DNA of 43,091 nt, taken from assembly GCA_015056015.1 (NCBI GenBank), contig SVHD01000018.1, positions 1 through 43,091 of the forward strand. The letters run 5' to 3'. Source of the stretch: Clostridiales bacterium (GTDB lineage: Bacteria; Bacillota; Clostridia; Christensenellales; Aristaeellaceae). A program made the translations under genes and the position numbers. The notes beneath the pieces are model-generated. The model ran no database searches and was not told where the DNA came from. It saw only the letters and a list, made by a program, of their open reading frames with translations. Positions 16,176 through 25,426 of this stretch are shown here, piece after piece (position 1 is the stretch's first letter; each line of letters opens with the position of its first letter).

Positions 16176-16946
16176 ATGGCCGTCATCAAGGAATTCTCCT
16201 GTGATCAACTTCTTGTCAGGGTATTTGATTCCCGGGCCGCAATGGGGCTCTGCGCCGGCGCAGAGGCCGCTGCCTGCATCAAAAAGCTGCTGGCCGAAAA
16301 GGAAAGCATCAATGTGATGTTTGCCGCCGCCCCTTCCCAGAATGAAACCCTGGCCGCCCTGATTGCCGATCCCCAGATTGACTGGGGGCGCATCAATGCC
16401 TTCCATATGGATGAATATGTGGGCCTGGATCCCGATCATCCTGCCGGCTTCCGCAATTTTCTCAAGCGCGCCATTTTCGATCTGAAGCCCTTCAAAAGCG
16501 TCAATCTGCTCAACGGCAACGCCGAAAACCCCGAAGCAGAGGCCGCGCGCTATGATCAGCTGCTGCGGGATCATCCTCTGGATGTATGCCTGCTGGGCGT
16601 TGGCGAAAACGGGCATATTGCCTTCAACGATCCCCCCGTCGCCGATTTTGCCGATGAAAAATACGTCAAGATCGTTGCACTGGAGGAGCGCTGCCGTCAG
16701 CAGCAGGTCAATGACGGCTGTTTTGCGCAGATTGATCAGGTGCCCACCCATGCGCTCACCGTCACCATTCCCGGCCTGACCCAGGCCGGCGCCATGTTCT
16801 GCTCCGTGCCCGCGGCAACCAAGGCGGAAGCCATCACCCATATGATCCACGATGAAATCAGCACCGCCTGCCCCGCCACCATCCTGCGCAGACATGCCCA
16901 GGCCTTCCTTTACTGCGATCAGGACAGTGGGAAAAACCTGCTGTAA
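16176..16946 (+). CDS. nagB: Glucosamine-6-phosphate deaminase family protein NagB
   Basis: NagB converts glucosamine 6-phosphate into fructose 6-phosphate and ammonia. The 256-residue protein has the key motifs: INAFHMDEYVGL with D79, GVGENGHIAFNDPP with H147, and HALTVTIPGL with VPAATKAEAI at the C-terminal side. Its length is normal. AGGAGCG precedes ATG 16176. It opens an operon that ends with nagA, which makes the substrate plausible, but the three intervening genes are not part of the standard pathway, so the enzyme could act on a related amino-sugar phosphate (for example a galactosamine 6-phosphate). Confidence 0.92.
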   Translation: MAVIKEFSCDQLLVRVFDSRAAMGLCAGAEAAACIKKLLAEKESINVMFAAAPSQNETLAALIADPQIDWGRINAFHMDEYVGLDPDHPAGFRNFLKRAIFDLKPFKSVNLLNGNAENPEAEAARYDQLLRDHPLDVCLLGVGENGHIAFNDPPVADFADEKYVKIVALEERCRQQQVNDGCFAQIDQVPTHALTVTIPGLTQAGAMFCSVPAATKAEAITHMIHDEISTACPATILRRHAQAFLYCDQDSGKNLL

Positions 16947-16961
16947 ACGGAGGAATGATCC

Positions 16962-17816
16962 ATGTTTCAGCTTGGTATGATCACCGACGAGGTATCCCAG
17001 AATTTGAAAGAAGTGGCTGCCTTCTGCCGGGATTTTGATCTTTCCCATGTGGAATTAAGATCTGTGGAGGGAAAGGGGCCTTTTGAATGGAGCGATGCGG
17101 ATGCGGATCATATCCGGCGCTTTACCCAGGATCAGGGGCTTTCCGTGGTCGCCCTTTCTTCTCCCCTTTTCAAATGCGATATCGGGAATGAAGCGGCCAT
17201 CGCGGCCCAGATTGATTCTTTCGACCGGCTTTCGGATTATGCCTGCGCCTTCGGCTGCAAAATCATCCGGGGCTTTGATTTCTGGGCCTGCGGCGCCTCT
17301 CCCCTCCGGCGGGCGGAAAAATATCAGAAGATCATCGAGCTTTGCGAAAAGAAGGATCTTACCTGCGCGCTGGAATACGATCCTTCCGTTCATGCCAGCA
17401 CGCCCGGATTGCTCAAGGAATTATTGGATACCATCCATCATCCCCGCATCCGCGCGCTGTTTGATCCCGGCAACGGCATCTTTTCCGCGCCGGATTCCCA
17501 TCCCTATCCGGATGATTATGAGCTGCTGAAAAATGATCTTTGCCATATCCATGTAAAGGATGCAAAAATCATAAACGGCAAGGTGGACGCCGTTCGGGTA
17601 GGCGATGGATGGGTAAATTATCCCGGGCTGATTCAAAAATTGATCCAGGATGATTATTCCGGCTATCTGATGCTGGAAACCCATTATCGCTTAACCAGCC
17701 TGCTCACGGAAGAGCAATTAAAGCTTCCCGGCGGAAACGCCTTCTCCCTGGGCGGAGAGCCCGCTTCCCGGGAAAGCATGAAACGCCTGAAAGAAATCAT
17801 TGCCAACGCACAATAA
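16962..17816 (+). CDS. Sugar phosphate isomerase/epimerase family protein
   Basis: The 284-residue protein is a second xylose isomerase-like TIM barrel. Metal-binding segments are CALEYDPSVHAST (E near 132), ALFDPGNGIF (D near 166), ICHIHVKDAK type HIHVKDAK (H near 190), and LMLETHYR near the C-terminus. CGGAGGAATG lies before ATG 16962, 15 bp after nagB. The next two genes encode Gfo/Idh/MocA proteins. In other systems this triple (isomerase-like barrel plus two NAD-dependent dehydrogenases) carries out inositol or keto-sugar conversion. The reaction here is not known; an epimerase or a lyase acting on a 3-keto sugar are both possible. Confidence 0.82.
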   Translation: MFQLGMITDEVSQNLKEVAAFCRDFDLSHVELRSVEGKGPFEWSDADADHIRRFTQDQGLSVVALSSPLFKCDIGNEAAIAAQIDSFDRLSDYACAFGCKIIRGFDFWACGASPLRRAEKYQKIIELCEKKDLTCALEYDPSVHASTPGLLKELLDTIHHPRIRALFDPGNGIFSAPDSHPYPDDYELLKNDLCHIHVKDAKIINGKVDAVRVGDGWVNYPGLIQKLIQDDYSGYLMLETHYRLTSLLTEEQLKLPGGNAFSLGGEPASRESMKRLKEIIANAQ

Positions 17817-17830
17817 AAGGAGGAATTATC

Positions 17831-18892
17831 ATGGATAAAATTCGCGTTGCCATCATTGGCCAGGGCCGCAGCGGCCGGGATATTCACGGTGCTTATTTCA
17901 AGAGCGAACAGAACGAACATTTCCAGGTGGTTGCTGTGGTGGACGCCATTGATTATCGCCGGGATCGGGCCAAAGAAGAATACGGCTGTGACGTATACGA
18001 AAATTATCAGCAGCTTTTTGACCGCAAGGATATCGATCTGGTGGTCAATTCCACCTTCTCCCATCAGCATATCCCGGTCACCATTGATCTGCTGAAGCAC
18101 GGCTTCAACGTAATTTGCGAAAAGCCTTTTGCCAAATCCTACGAGGACGGCTGCTTTGCCATCAAGGCCGCCAAAGAAAGCGGAAAGATGCTCAATGTAT
18201 TCCAGCAATCCCGCTTTGCGCCCTATTTCACGCGCATCCGGGAAATTCTTGCTTCCGGCGTGCTGGGCGAAGTAATTCAGGTATCCATCAGCTTTTCCGG
18301 CTTTGCCCGGCGCTGGGACTGGCAGACCAGCAAAGCCTATGCCGGCGGCAACGTGCGCAATACCGGCCCCCATCCCCTGGATCAGGCCATGGCACTGATG
18401 GGTTTCCCGGAACAGGTGAATGTATTTTCCAAGCTGGCCTGCGTCAATACCTTTGGTGATGCGGAAGACTACGCCAAGATCGTTCTCACCGCCCCCGGCG
18501 CGCCCCTTCTGGATGTGGAAATTTCCAGCTGCAATGCCTACGCGCCCTATACCTATGTAATCCATTGCAAGAATGGTTCCCTTCGGGCCACCATGAGCAA
18601 AATCGAATACAAATACTTTGATCCCGCCACCGCCCCTGAGCAGCATCAGATTCTCGCCCCCCTGGAAAAGGAAGGCGGCTATCCTGCTTACTGCGGCGAA
18701 AAGCTGGAATGGATTCAGAAGGAAGAGGACGTCACCGGCTCTGCCTTCAATACCGCCGTGCATGCCTATTACACCATGATTTATGATCATCTGACCCAGG
18801 GCAAGCCCATGGAAATCACCCCCCAGCAGGTGCTTACCCAGCTGAAGGTCATCGATCAGATTCACGCCCAGAATCCCCTTACCGTGAAATAA
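17831..18892 (+). CDS. Gfo/Idh/MocA family NAD(P)-dependent oxidoreductase
   Basis: The 353-residue protein has an N-terminal Rossmann fold (VAIIGQGRSGRDIHGAYF, residues 5-22) and the family CEKPFA motif (K near residue 99) that supplies the catalytic lysine, followed by the substrate-side GGNVRNTGPHPLDQA (H near 181). The RWDWQT segment is rich in aromatic residues suited to sugar binding. AAAGGAGGAATT precedes ATG 17831. Family members oxidise or reduce sugars, inositols or glycosides, and a few are NAD-dependent glycosidases (GH109 and relatives). It is in tandem with a second, distant member. Substrate unknown. Confidence 0.88.
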   Translation: MDKIRVAIIGQGRSGRDIHGAYFKSEQNEHFQVVAVVDAIDYRRDRAKEEYGCDVYENYQQLFDRKDIDLVVNSTFSHQHIPVTIDLLKHGFNVICEKPFAKSYEDGCFAIKAAKESGKMLNVFQQSRFAPYFTRIREILASGVLGEVIQVSISFSGFARRWDWQTSKAYAGGNVRNTGPHPLDQAMALMGFPEQVNVFSKLACVNTFGDAEDYAKIVLTAPGAPLLDVEISSCNAYAPYTYVIHCKNGSLRATMSKIEYKYFDPATAPEQHQILAPLEKEGGYPAYCGEKLEWIQKEEDVTGSAFNTAVHAYYTMIYDHLTQGKPMEITPQQVLTQLKVIDQIHAQNPLTVK

Positions 18893-18904
18893 GGAGGCAT
18901 CGCC

Positions 18905-19762
18905 ATGAAAATTGCTATTCTCGGCACTGAAAACTCCCATGCGCTGGCCTTTGCCCGATTGATCAAGGAAAAAGCCAAATATCGGGATGTGGAAATTACG
19001 GGCGTATACGGTTATGACGCCGCTGCCAATCAAAAGCTGCTGAATGAAGGGCTGGTTTCCTATGTAGCCCAGGATCCCCATGAATTTCTGGGCAAGGTGG
19101 ATGGCATCGTGGTGGTGGCCCGTCACGGGGATCATCATCATGAATATGCCCTGCCCTATGTAAAGGCTGGCATTCCCGCCTTCATCGATAAGCCCTTTAC
19201 CGTGGATCTGGAAAAGGCCCAGGAATTGCTGGACGCCGCCAAAGAAAACGGCGCGCTGATCTGCGGCGGATCTTCCCTGAAATTTGCGGATGAATTTTTG
19301 CCCCTGAAGCGCTATGCGGAAAAGAATACCGTGGTAGGCGGCTATGTGGCCGCGCCCATCAACATGGTCAATGATTACGCCGGCTTCTATTTCTATTCCC
19401 AGCATCTGATTGAAATTCTGTTCACCGTCTTTGGCAAGGATATCAAAACCGTGTATGCCTCCTGCCCGGATGAAAGCAAAAACCGGGTCAGCGTAATCGT
19501 CGGATACGATACCTTTGACGTCACCATCCAGTTTGTGGATTGCTATCATTATGCCGCCGGCGTTGTATGCAAAGAAGGCGTGCAGACCGCCGTTGCCAGC
19601 GATATCGTCTACTGCTATGAAAAAGAGCTGGATGAATACTTCCATATGGTGAAGGAACAAAAGATGGAACAGGATTATGCGGAATATAAAAAGCCCGTCA
19701 CCCTGCTGCATTGCATCCAGGAATCCTATCAGCAGAAAAAGGTTGTGGAAGTCAAATGGTAA
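18905..19762 (+). CDS. Gfo/Idh/MocA-like oxidoreductase, short divergent form
   Basis: At 285 residues this is shorter than typical members. It starts with a Rossmann strand (KIAILGTENSHALAFA) in which the usual GxGxxG is altered to GTENSH, but it keeps VVVARHGDHHHEYALPYVKAGIPAFIDKPF, with the family DKPF lysine at about residue 97. SSLKFADEF and the histidine in YSQHLIEILF correspond to the C-terminal substrate half. AAGGAGG precedes ATG 18905, 12 bp after the previous gene, and its stop overlaps the start of nagA by 7 bp. It probably works on the same substrate as its neighbour. The altered nucleotide loop makes cofactor preference uncertain. Confidence 0.82.
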   Translation: MKIAILGTENSHALAFARLIKEKAKYRDVEITGVYGYDAAANQKLLNEGLVSYVAQDPHEFLGKVDGIVVVARHGDHHHEYALPYVKAGIPAFIDKPFTVDLEKAQELLDAAKENGALICGGSSLKFADEFLPLKRYAEKNTVVGGYVAAPINMVNDYAGFYFYSQHLIEILFTVFGKDIKTVYASCPDESKNRVSVIVGYDTFDVTIQFVDCYHYAAGVVCKEGVQTAVASDIVYCYEKELDEYFHMVKEQKMEQDYAEYKKPVTLLHCIQESYQQKKVVEVKW

Positions 19763-20904
19763 GCATCATCAAAAATGCCCGGATCGTGAGCGATGGAAAG
19801 CTTCTGGAGAATCAATGGATTGCCGTTAAGGATGGCATGATTGAGGCCCTCCTGCCCGCTTCCAGCCCCATCCCCGGAGATGCCCAGATCATTGATTTGA
19901 AGGGGAATTATCTTTCCCCCGGCTGGATTGATCTGCATTGCCACGGGGCAGGCGGCCATGAATTCATTGACGGAACGAGGGAAGCCATTCTTTCCGCCTG
20001 CAATCTTCATGCCGCCCATGGCACCCGGATTCTCTACCCCACCGTTTCCGCAACGGATATTCCCACCATTGAAAAATTCCTGATTGCCCTGGACGCCTGT
20101 CGCCAGGACGCCGATCTGATCATCCCCGGCGCCCACCTGGAAGGGCCTTATCTGGCCCCGGAAATGTGCGGCGGGCAGGATCCCCAATATATCACCGCCC
20201 CCGTGGAAGCGGATTATCAGGCCCTGATTGCCCGCTTTGGCGATCTGATCACCCGCTGGGATTATGCCCCCGAGCGGGATGACGGACGTTTCCAGGACGC
20301 CCTGAACGCCCACGGTATCCTGGGGGCCATTGCCCATTCGGCGGCGGAATACGATGTGGTAAAGCGGGCCCTGGAAAACGGCTGCCATCTGGTTACCCAT
20401 CTGTATTCCTGCACCTCCACCATCACCCGCCATCAGGGCTTCCGGCATCTTGGCATCATTGAATCGGCCTATCTGCTGGATGACATGTATGTAGAGGCCA
20501 TCGCTGATGGCTGCCATCTGCCGGCTGAATTAATGCAGCTGATCGTAAAAGGAAAAGGCATGGAAAAGGTTTGCCTGATTACCGATGCTATCCGCCACGC
20601 CGGGCTTACCAAAATCACCGGCCAGGCCGGCGGCACGGACAGCGTGCCCTACATCATCGAGGATGGCGTGGCCAAGCTGGCCGATCGCAGCGCCTTTGCC
20701 GGCAGCATCGCCACCACCGACGTGCTGCTCAAGCGTACCTGCAAGGCGGGCATTCCCATGCCCCAGGTGATTCGCATGATGACCAAGACCCCTGCCGAAG
20801 TCATGGGGCTGCAGGAATACGGCAGCATTGCCCCGGGCTATCGCGCCTGCTTTACCGTATTTGATGAAAATCTGGATGTGCAGCCCAATATCCCAGGTAT
20901 GTAA
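19756..20904 (+). CDS. nagA: N-acetylglucosamine-6-phosphate deacetylase NagA
   Basis: NagA removes acetate from N-acetylglucosamine 6-phosphate ahead of NagB. The 382-residue amidohydrolase has the metal and catalytic elements: HCHGAGG (H61, H63), HLEGPYL (E129), AIAHSAA (H194), LVTHLYS (H215) and LITDAI (D277). The start ATG 19756 overlaps the previous stop by 7 bp, which points to translational coupling; the open frame to 19711 is within the upstream gene. A strong terminator follows. In the usual NagA the loop after HLEGP reads like KGAHP; here it is APEMCGGQDP, so the substrate pocket may differ from the classical enzyme. Confidence 0.93.
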   Translation: MVSIIKNARIVSDGKLLENQWIAVKDGMIEALLPASSPIPGDAQIIDLKGNYLSPGWIDLHCHGAGGHEFIDGTREAILSACNLHAAHGTRILYPTVSATDIPTIEKFLIALDACRQDADLIIPGAHLEGPYLAPEMCGGQDPQYITAPVEADYQALIARFGDLITRWDYAPERDDGRFQDALNAHGILGAIAHSAAEYDVVKRALENGCHLVTHLYSCTSTITRHQGFRHLGIIESAYLLDDMYVEAIADGCHLPAELMQLIVKGKGMEKVCLITDAIRHAGLTKITGQAGGTDSVPYIIEDGVAKLADRSAFAGSIATTDVLLKRTCKAGIPMPQVIRMMTKTPAEVMGLQEYGSIAPGYRACFTVFDENLDVQPNIPGM

Positions 20905-20916
20905 ACAATCGCATCA

Positions 20917-20947
20917 AAAAAACGCGGAATTACATTCCGCGTTTTTT
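20917..20947. terminator. Bidirectional terminator between the nagA and GH2 operons
   Basis: AAAAAACGCGGAAT (20917-20930) and ATTCCGCGTTTTTT (20934-20947) are exactly complementary around TAC, so both convergent operons end here. Confidence 0.92.
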
Positions 20948-20956
20948 CTTTGGGGA

Positions 20957-23164
20957 TCATTCCAATGTTATCCCATATACCAACAGCGCGTAGCCCTCGC
21001 CATTTACCTGCACCTTGATTTTTTCCAGCGATTTTTCCGGGTCAATCGGCAAGGAAAGCAAATTGGCGATATATTGCTCCCGATCAAAATCATAGGAAAA
21101 TTCCAGCGCACGGGGGGCCATTTCCGCTACGGGGTTGAGCCGGGAGGGGCCATAGCATACCGCCGCCGTGGTGATTTCCACGCCGTTGCGAAGCGGGAAG
21201 CAAACATCCGTGCCATCCTGATAGCTCAGGGTATAGCTGCCGATTTCCTCTCCGTAGGCGCCGCCTGCAGGATAGCCCTTTGGCAAGCTCACATTGCCAA
21301 TGAAATGCACCAGCGCTGCCTTTTTCCCCGCAGGAATTTCCAGGCAATCCCCGGCCAGGATTACAAGGGGCCGCCTTTCCAATTTCACCGGCAATTGCCC
21401 CAAGGCATACACATCTTCATACAATTGCGGGCCATAAACGGCCTTGCGTTCCCGCTTGAATTGATAATAGAATCGTTCAATGGGCGCGCGCAAAAGATTC
21501 AATGCGTTTTCCCAGTTTTCATCCTGCTTGGTCATTCCGGAAAAGGCGGAAAGATCCAGCGCGGTGCATTCCTTTTGCGGCTGTGAAAAAGCGGTCGTAT
21601 TGGCCCGATATTCCACCGGGGGTTTTTCATTAATTTGGGCAAACTCCCTTGAAAATACCTCCAATATGCTGGTGGGATTCCGATCTTTATCCACCAGGCC
21701 TTCCTTCAAAAGCCCATCCTTGCAGGCAGGCTCGGCCCGGCTGAATTCATACATATCCGCCCAGCACCAGAATGCTGCCCCGGCGATTACCTTTCCGCCG
21801 TCGGGATGCTGCCAGTATTCCCGGATTACGGAAATAAAGCGCTTCATCAATTCCGGATTCTGATACAGATAATGCCCGCCCCATTCGGTAAGCAGCAGCG
21901 GCATATCATCCAGTTCCTCTGCCGCCTGCTTCATCCGATCGGTATAGGCGTCATAGGGATGCATGGTATAAAAATCAAAGCCGCAGCGCGGAAACATATC
22001 CTTGGTCATTTCCAGGCTCATGCAATTGGCGCCGGATACCAGCCGGGTATCATCATTTTCCCGGCATACCCGGGCGGAATCCATCAGGAATTCCGGCGTG
22101 AAAATGCATTCATTGAAGCTGAGCCAGAAGGCGATGCTCACATGATTCCGATCCCGCAAAACGGTGCGGCGGAGCACCTCCAGGCTATCCCGGCAAATGA
22201 TGGAATTTTTCATATCCGACCACCAAAGCCCGGGTTCTTCCGAGGTGAGCATGCCCAATTCATCTGCCAATTCCAGAATATAGGGATCATGAGGATAATG
22301 CACCAGCCGCACATAATTGACGCCGGCAGCCTTAATCATTTCCATATCACTGCGCATTTCTTCCCGGCTTGCGGTATGCCCCTGATCGCCGTAGAGATCA
22401 TGGCGGCAAACGCCGGTGAGGAAAAGCGGCTTGCCATTTAAGCAGAATCGCTGGCCCTGAATGGCAAAATCCCGGAAACCCACCTTTTCCTGCCGGATAT
22501 CCAGCAGTTTTTGCCCATCATACAGCCTGCTTTCCAGTGTATACAGGTAGGGCATATCGGGCGACCATAGAATGGGGGCGGCAACGGAAAAGCTCAGCTC
22601 TGCCTTTTCTGTTACCGCCGTTTCTTCCGCATGAATCACGGCATTTTCCCGGTTCTTCAAAACCGTTTCAATCCGGAATTCCCTGCCCGTCCCGTCCACT
22701 TCCAGGCTGATGGCGCAGTGGGCCTGGGCGTAATCTTCAGAATAGGAGGCGCGGAAAAAGCTATCGGCAATTTTCCCCTCGCCGCAGTATTCCACATATA
22801 CATCCCGGATAATACCGCCATAGTTTTCCCAGCCCTCGGAAGGGCCGAAAACCACATCCATATCCTCAATTTCCACGGATACTTCATTTTTCTTTTCCCG
22901 GATCAGATGGGAAATTTCAAAGGTGTAGCGGCAGTAGGGCAGCATTTCCCCCAGGAATTCGCCATTGCATTCCACCCGGGCATGATAGGTGATTCCCTCC
23001 AGCACCAGAAACGCGCGGGGGAAATCCCCTTCCCTATCAAATTCACGCCGGACGGTGGATTTCCCAACGGGCAGGGCAGAAAAGGGCACCTTTCGCTTTC
23101 CAAATCTTCCCTTTCCAATCCGATAATCCCAAAGGCCATTTAAACACTGCTTCTGAAGCGCCAT
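20957..23164 (-). CDS. Glycoside hydrolase family 2 protein (beta-galactosidase/beta-glucuronidase type)
   Basis: The protein has the GH2 order of a jelly-roll N-domain (SALPVGKSTVRREF, GITYHARVECNGEFLGE), an Ig-like domain (to about 245), and a TIM barrel starting at NGKPLFLTGVCRHD. The acid/base is the glutamate in WLSFNECIF (about residue 352) and the nucleophile the glutamate in LLLTEWGGHY (about 427). A short extra C-terminal beta domain follows. There is no signal peptide. GGAGG is seven bases before the ATG at 23164, better than the ATG at 23170, which overlaps the previous stop; the product has 735 residues. It is the last gene of the ROK-controlled operon. Galactosidase, glucuronidase or another exo-activity cannot be decided. 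Confidence 0.88.
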   Translation of the reverse strand: MALQKQCLNGLWDYRIGKGRFGKRKVPFSALPVGKSTVRREFDREGDFPRAFLVLEGITYHARVECNGEFLGEMLPYCRYTFEISHLIREKKNEVSVEIEDMDVVFGPSEGWENYGGIIRDVYVEYCGEGKIADSFFRASYSEDYAQAHCAISLEVDGTGREFRIETVLKNRENAVIHAEETAVTEKAELSFSVAAPILWSPDMPYLYTLESRLYDGQKLLDIRQEKVGFRDFAIQGQRFCLNGKPLFLTGVCRHDLYGDQGHTASREEMRSDMEMIKAAGVNYVRLVHYPHDPYILELADELGMLTSEEPGLWWSDMKNSIICRDSLEVLRRTVLRDRNHVSIAFWLSFNECIFTPEFLMDSARVCRENDDTRLVSGANCMSLEMTKDMFPRCGFDFYTMHPYDAYTDRMKQAAEELDDMPLLLTEWGGHYLYQNPELMKRFISVIREYWQHPDGGKVIAGAAFWCWADMYEFSRAEPACKDGLLKEGLVDKDRNPTSILEVFSREFAQINEKPPVEYRANTTAFSQPQKECTALDLSAFSGMTKQDENWENALNLLRAPIERFYYQFKRERKAVYGPQLYEDVYALGQLPVKLERRPLVILAGDCLEIPAGKKAALVHFIGNVSLPKGYPAGGAYGEEIGSYTLSYQDGTDVCFPLRNGVEITTAAVCYGPSRLNPVAEMAPRALEFSYDFDREQYIANLLSLPIDPEKSLEKIKVQVNGEGYALLVYGITLE

Positions 23165-23166
23165 CG

Positions 23167-24258
23167 TCATCCCTCCAGTAATTCTTCCAGCGTGCGTTCC
23201 TTCTTCATCAGTTCATCCCGCAAAGCAAGGATGGCATTTTTCAATTCTCCCGCTTCCAGACCGCAAAGCTCGGAAAGGATCTGATCATCCGTCTTTTCCT
23301 TGCGCAGCGTCAGCCATTTTTCATCCCAGGGATAAAGCAGCGCGGCGGCGGCGGTCAATTGCAGCACCTTTCCCTCGCCGCCATGCTTGCGGATCAATTG
23401 CAAAATCCCAATGATTCTTTCCCCGGCCGCCATTTTCCGCGCCACATCCCGGGCGTTTCTTTCCACCGTATCCCGAATGGCGGTGGAGGTGAATTTGGCC
23501 CTGGAAAGCAGGGAAAATTCCCGCTGATCCGCTTCTTCATAGCCAAATTCCAGGCACATGGCCCGGTTGGTTTCCTCGTAATTCCGATCCAGCAGCCCCA
23601 GGATTTCCGGATCATTGGCGGCCTTGGCATAATCGGTATAGCCCCTGTATGCCCCCAGATACGCAATCACGCAGCTGGCGGCATTATAGGTGAATAATTT
23701 TCTCGTCAGGAAATTGCCAAAGTCCCCCACAGGGCGCACGGCGGCAATAGGCGGCTGATAGCCGGAAAGCAAATCGGCGTCGCACTGCAGATAGGGATAA
23801 TTCTCCGATGCGATATTCAATCCGCCATCCTCAATGGTGGTGCAAAATACAGTCGCTTCGCTGACATGCACATGAGGATTATCAATCAATGCGGACAGCT
23901 TTTTCGCAGGATTGGAGGCATTTTCGCAGGTGATCACATACCGTTCTTTTTCCCCCTGCAAAGCATCATGCAGACGTTTTCCGACATCCTCCAGATTCTG
24001 GCCGCCTACGGAAACGAAAATCAATTCCGCCCGGGAAAAATCCGCATCTTCCCAGGTGCAGGCCTGAAAGCCCTCCACCACGCTGTTTTCCCGATCCCGG
24101 TTGAAATAGCTGATTTCAAAGCGGCCCGCTTCTTTGAGCTTTTCAATCAATTGGGCGTCCCGATCCACAAAAGCAACCTGCTTGCCATCCTCCCCGGCCA
24201 GACGGGCAATAAAGCCCCTGCCCGTTTTGCCGGCGCCGATGATCATGATTTTATTCAT
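23167..24258 (-). CDS. MtlD-type polyol/aldonate dehydrogenase, paralogue A
   Basis: The 363-residue protein belongs to the mannitol-1-phosphate 5-dehydrogenase/altronate oxidoreductase family: an N-terminal Rossmann domain (IMIIGAGKTGRGFIARL, 4-20; FVDRD) and a helical C-terminal domain with FLTRKLFTYNAASCVIAYLG. In characterised members the active site is K-x4-N-x2-H; here K187 and N192 are present but the histidine position is serine (S195). It overlaps the upstream paralogue by 8 bp; GGGGGTGG provides the ribosome site. With the kinase and zinc dehydrogenase it should take part in one sugar or polyol pathway. Whether it is active in the standard way is doubtful because of the missing histidine. 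Confidence 0.82.
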   Translation of the reverse strand: MNKIMIIGAGKTGRGFIARLAGEDGKQVAFVDRDAQLIEKLKEAGRFEISYFNRDRENSVVEGFQACTWEDADFSRAELIFVSVGGQNLEDVGKRLHDALQGEKERYVITCENASNPAKKLSALIDNPHVHVSEATVFCTTIEDGGLNIASENYPYLQCDADLLSGYQPPIAAVRPVGDFGNFLTRKLFTYNAASCVIAYLGAYRGYTDYAKAANDPEILGLLDRNYEETNRAMCLEFGYEEADQREFSLLSRAKFTSTAIRDTVERNARDVARKMAAGERIIGILQLIRKHGGEGKVLQLTAAAALLYPWDEKWLTLRKEKTDDQILSELCGLEAGELKNAILALRDELMKKERTLEELLEG

Positions 24259-25426
24259 GAAGCCACCCCCACTTTTTCAGATAATCCACCTTTTCCAGAA
24301 TCATATTGAAAAGCACGCTGCCCTTTTCCAGGCTGCAAACCTGGGTCAGAACGGCCTCCAGGCCTTCCGTTTCCCGCATTTCCTTGAGCTTCACAGCGGA
24401 GGGATCCTCTTCATTTTCATAGAAAAGGGCGGCTGCAACAGCCACGCAGAGATTTTCGGGCACAAACCCTTCCTCCAGCACCAGCCGGGCAGAGCCGATC
24501 AGACGGTCATCCTTCCCCAGCTTCCGCATGGGATCCCGGGCATTGCGTTCAATAAAATCCACGATGGTATAATCCTGCAGTTTTGCCTTGGAGGTAAGGG
24601 TAAAGGCCAATTGCTCATCCAGGGGGAAATGATGGCGCTTGGAAAGGGCGTTGGCGGTTTCCTGATATACGCCGGAAAGAATCTTCAGGATTCTTTCATC
24701 ATGGGCAGCGTCCGCCAGCTTTTCATAGCCAAGCAAAGCCCCCAGGAAGGATACCGTGCCGTTGGCGGCATTATAAGTATAGAATTTCCGCTCCAGGAAG
24801 CCGGTAAATTCGCTGAGCAATTTCAGTTCCGGCAGCTTGGGCAATTCCCCTACTACCCGGGAGGCGTCCACAGGCAATTCCCAGAAATTCTGCACATTCA
24901 CGCAAAGCGGATCCTCTGCAAGGGCTTTTTCATCGGATTCAATGGCGGAGCGCATAATGACCGCTTCCGTGATCCCCACAGAATTTTTCAAATATTCCTG
25001 GCATTCCGGCTTTACCGCTTCTTCCAGGGCAGCACGCAGAATCTGCGCCGGCAATTTCCAGTTTTCGCAGGTGACGATATTCAAGGGCTTTCCGCTTTCC
25101 GCTTTTTTTTCAATGCCGACCTTGAGAAAATCCACGATCCCAGGCAGATTCTTTCCGCCCACCGCCGTAAATACCGCATCCGCCCCCGCAATGGAAGCGG
25201 CGATTTCATCCATCTGGGAAAATTTCAGGGCGCGCCCTGCCATCTTCACCACGCAATCCTTTTCCGGGCAGCCCAGAATATGCACCGTATATTGCTTCCG
25301 TTCATTCAGCGCATCGCAAAGGGCGTCGCTCTTTTCCACAAAATCAAAAGGAATATGGCTCAGATACAAAAGATGGCCGATAAAGCCCCGGGCGATTTTT
25401 CCCGCACCCATCAGTACGCATTTCAT
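24251..25426 (-). CDS. MtlD-type polyol/aldonate dehydrogenase, paralogue B
   Basis: The 391-residue protein is related to the next gene in the operon but distant in sequence. The Rossmann start is KCVLMGAGKIARGFIGHL (2-19) and the C-terminal domain carries FLERKFYTYNAANGTVSFLGALLGY. The family K-x4-N-x2-H motif reads K214, N219 and N222, so here too histidine is replaced. TAVGGKNL corresponds to SVGGQNL in paralogue A. Its ATG overlaps the kinase stop as ATGA (4 bp), showing tight coupling. The two proteins may form a heteromer or act on successive intermediates. The substrate is not known. Confidence 0.82.
   Translation of the reverse strand: MKCVLMGAGKIARGFIGHLLYLSHIPFDFVEKSDALCDALNERKQYTVHILGCPEKDCVVKMAGRALKFSQMDEIAASIAGADAVFTAVGGKNLPGIVDFLKVGIEKKAESGKPLNIVTCENWKLPAQILRAALEEAVKPECQEYLKNSVGITEAVIMRSAIESDEKALAEDPLCVNVQNFWELPVDASRVVGELPKLPELKLLSEFTGFLERKFYTYNAANGTVSFLGALLGYEKLADAAHDERILKILSGVYQETANALSKRHHFPLDEQLAFTLTSKAKLQDYTIVDFIERNARDPMRKLGKDDRLIGSARLVLEEGFVPENLCVAVAAALFYENEEDPSAVKLKEMRETEGLEAVLTQVCSLEKGSVLFNMILEKVDYLKKWGWLHE

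Noticed and set aside
17684..19711. A 675-codon open frame on the minus strand, opposite the two Gfo/Idh/MocA genes
   Set aside because: It is a mirror of real genes caused by biased third positions: it has no ribosome site, has low-complexity hydrophobic and Gly/His-rich sequence, and the plus-strand genes have clear family motifs.
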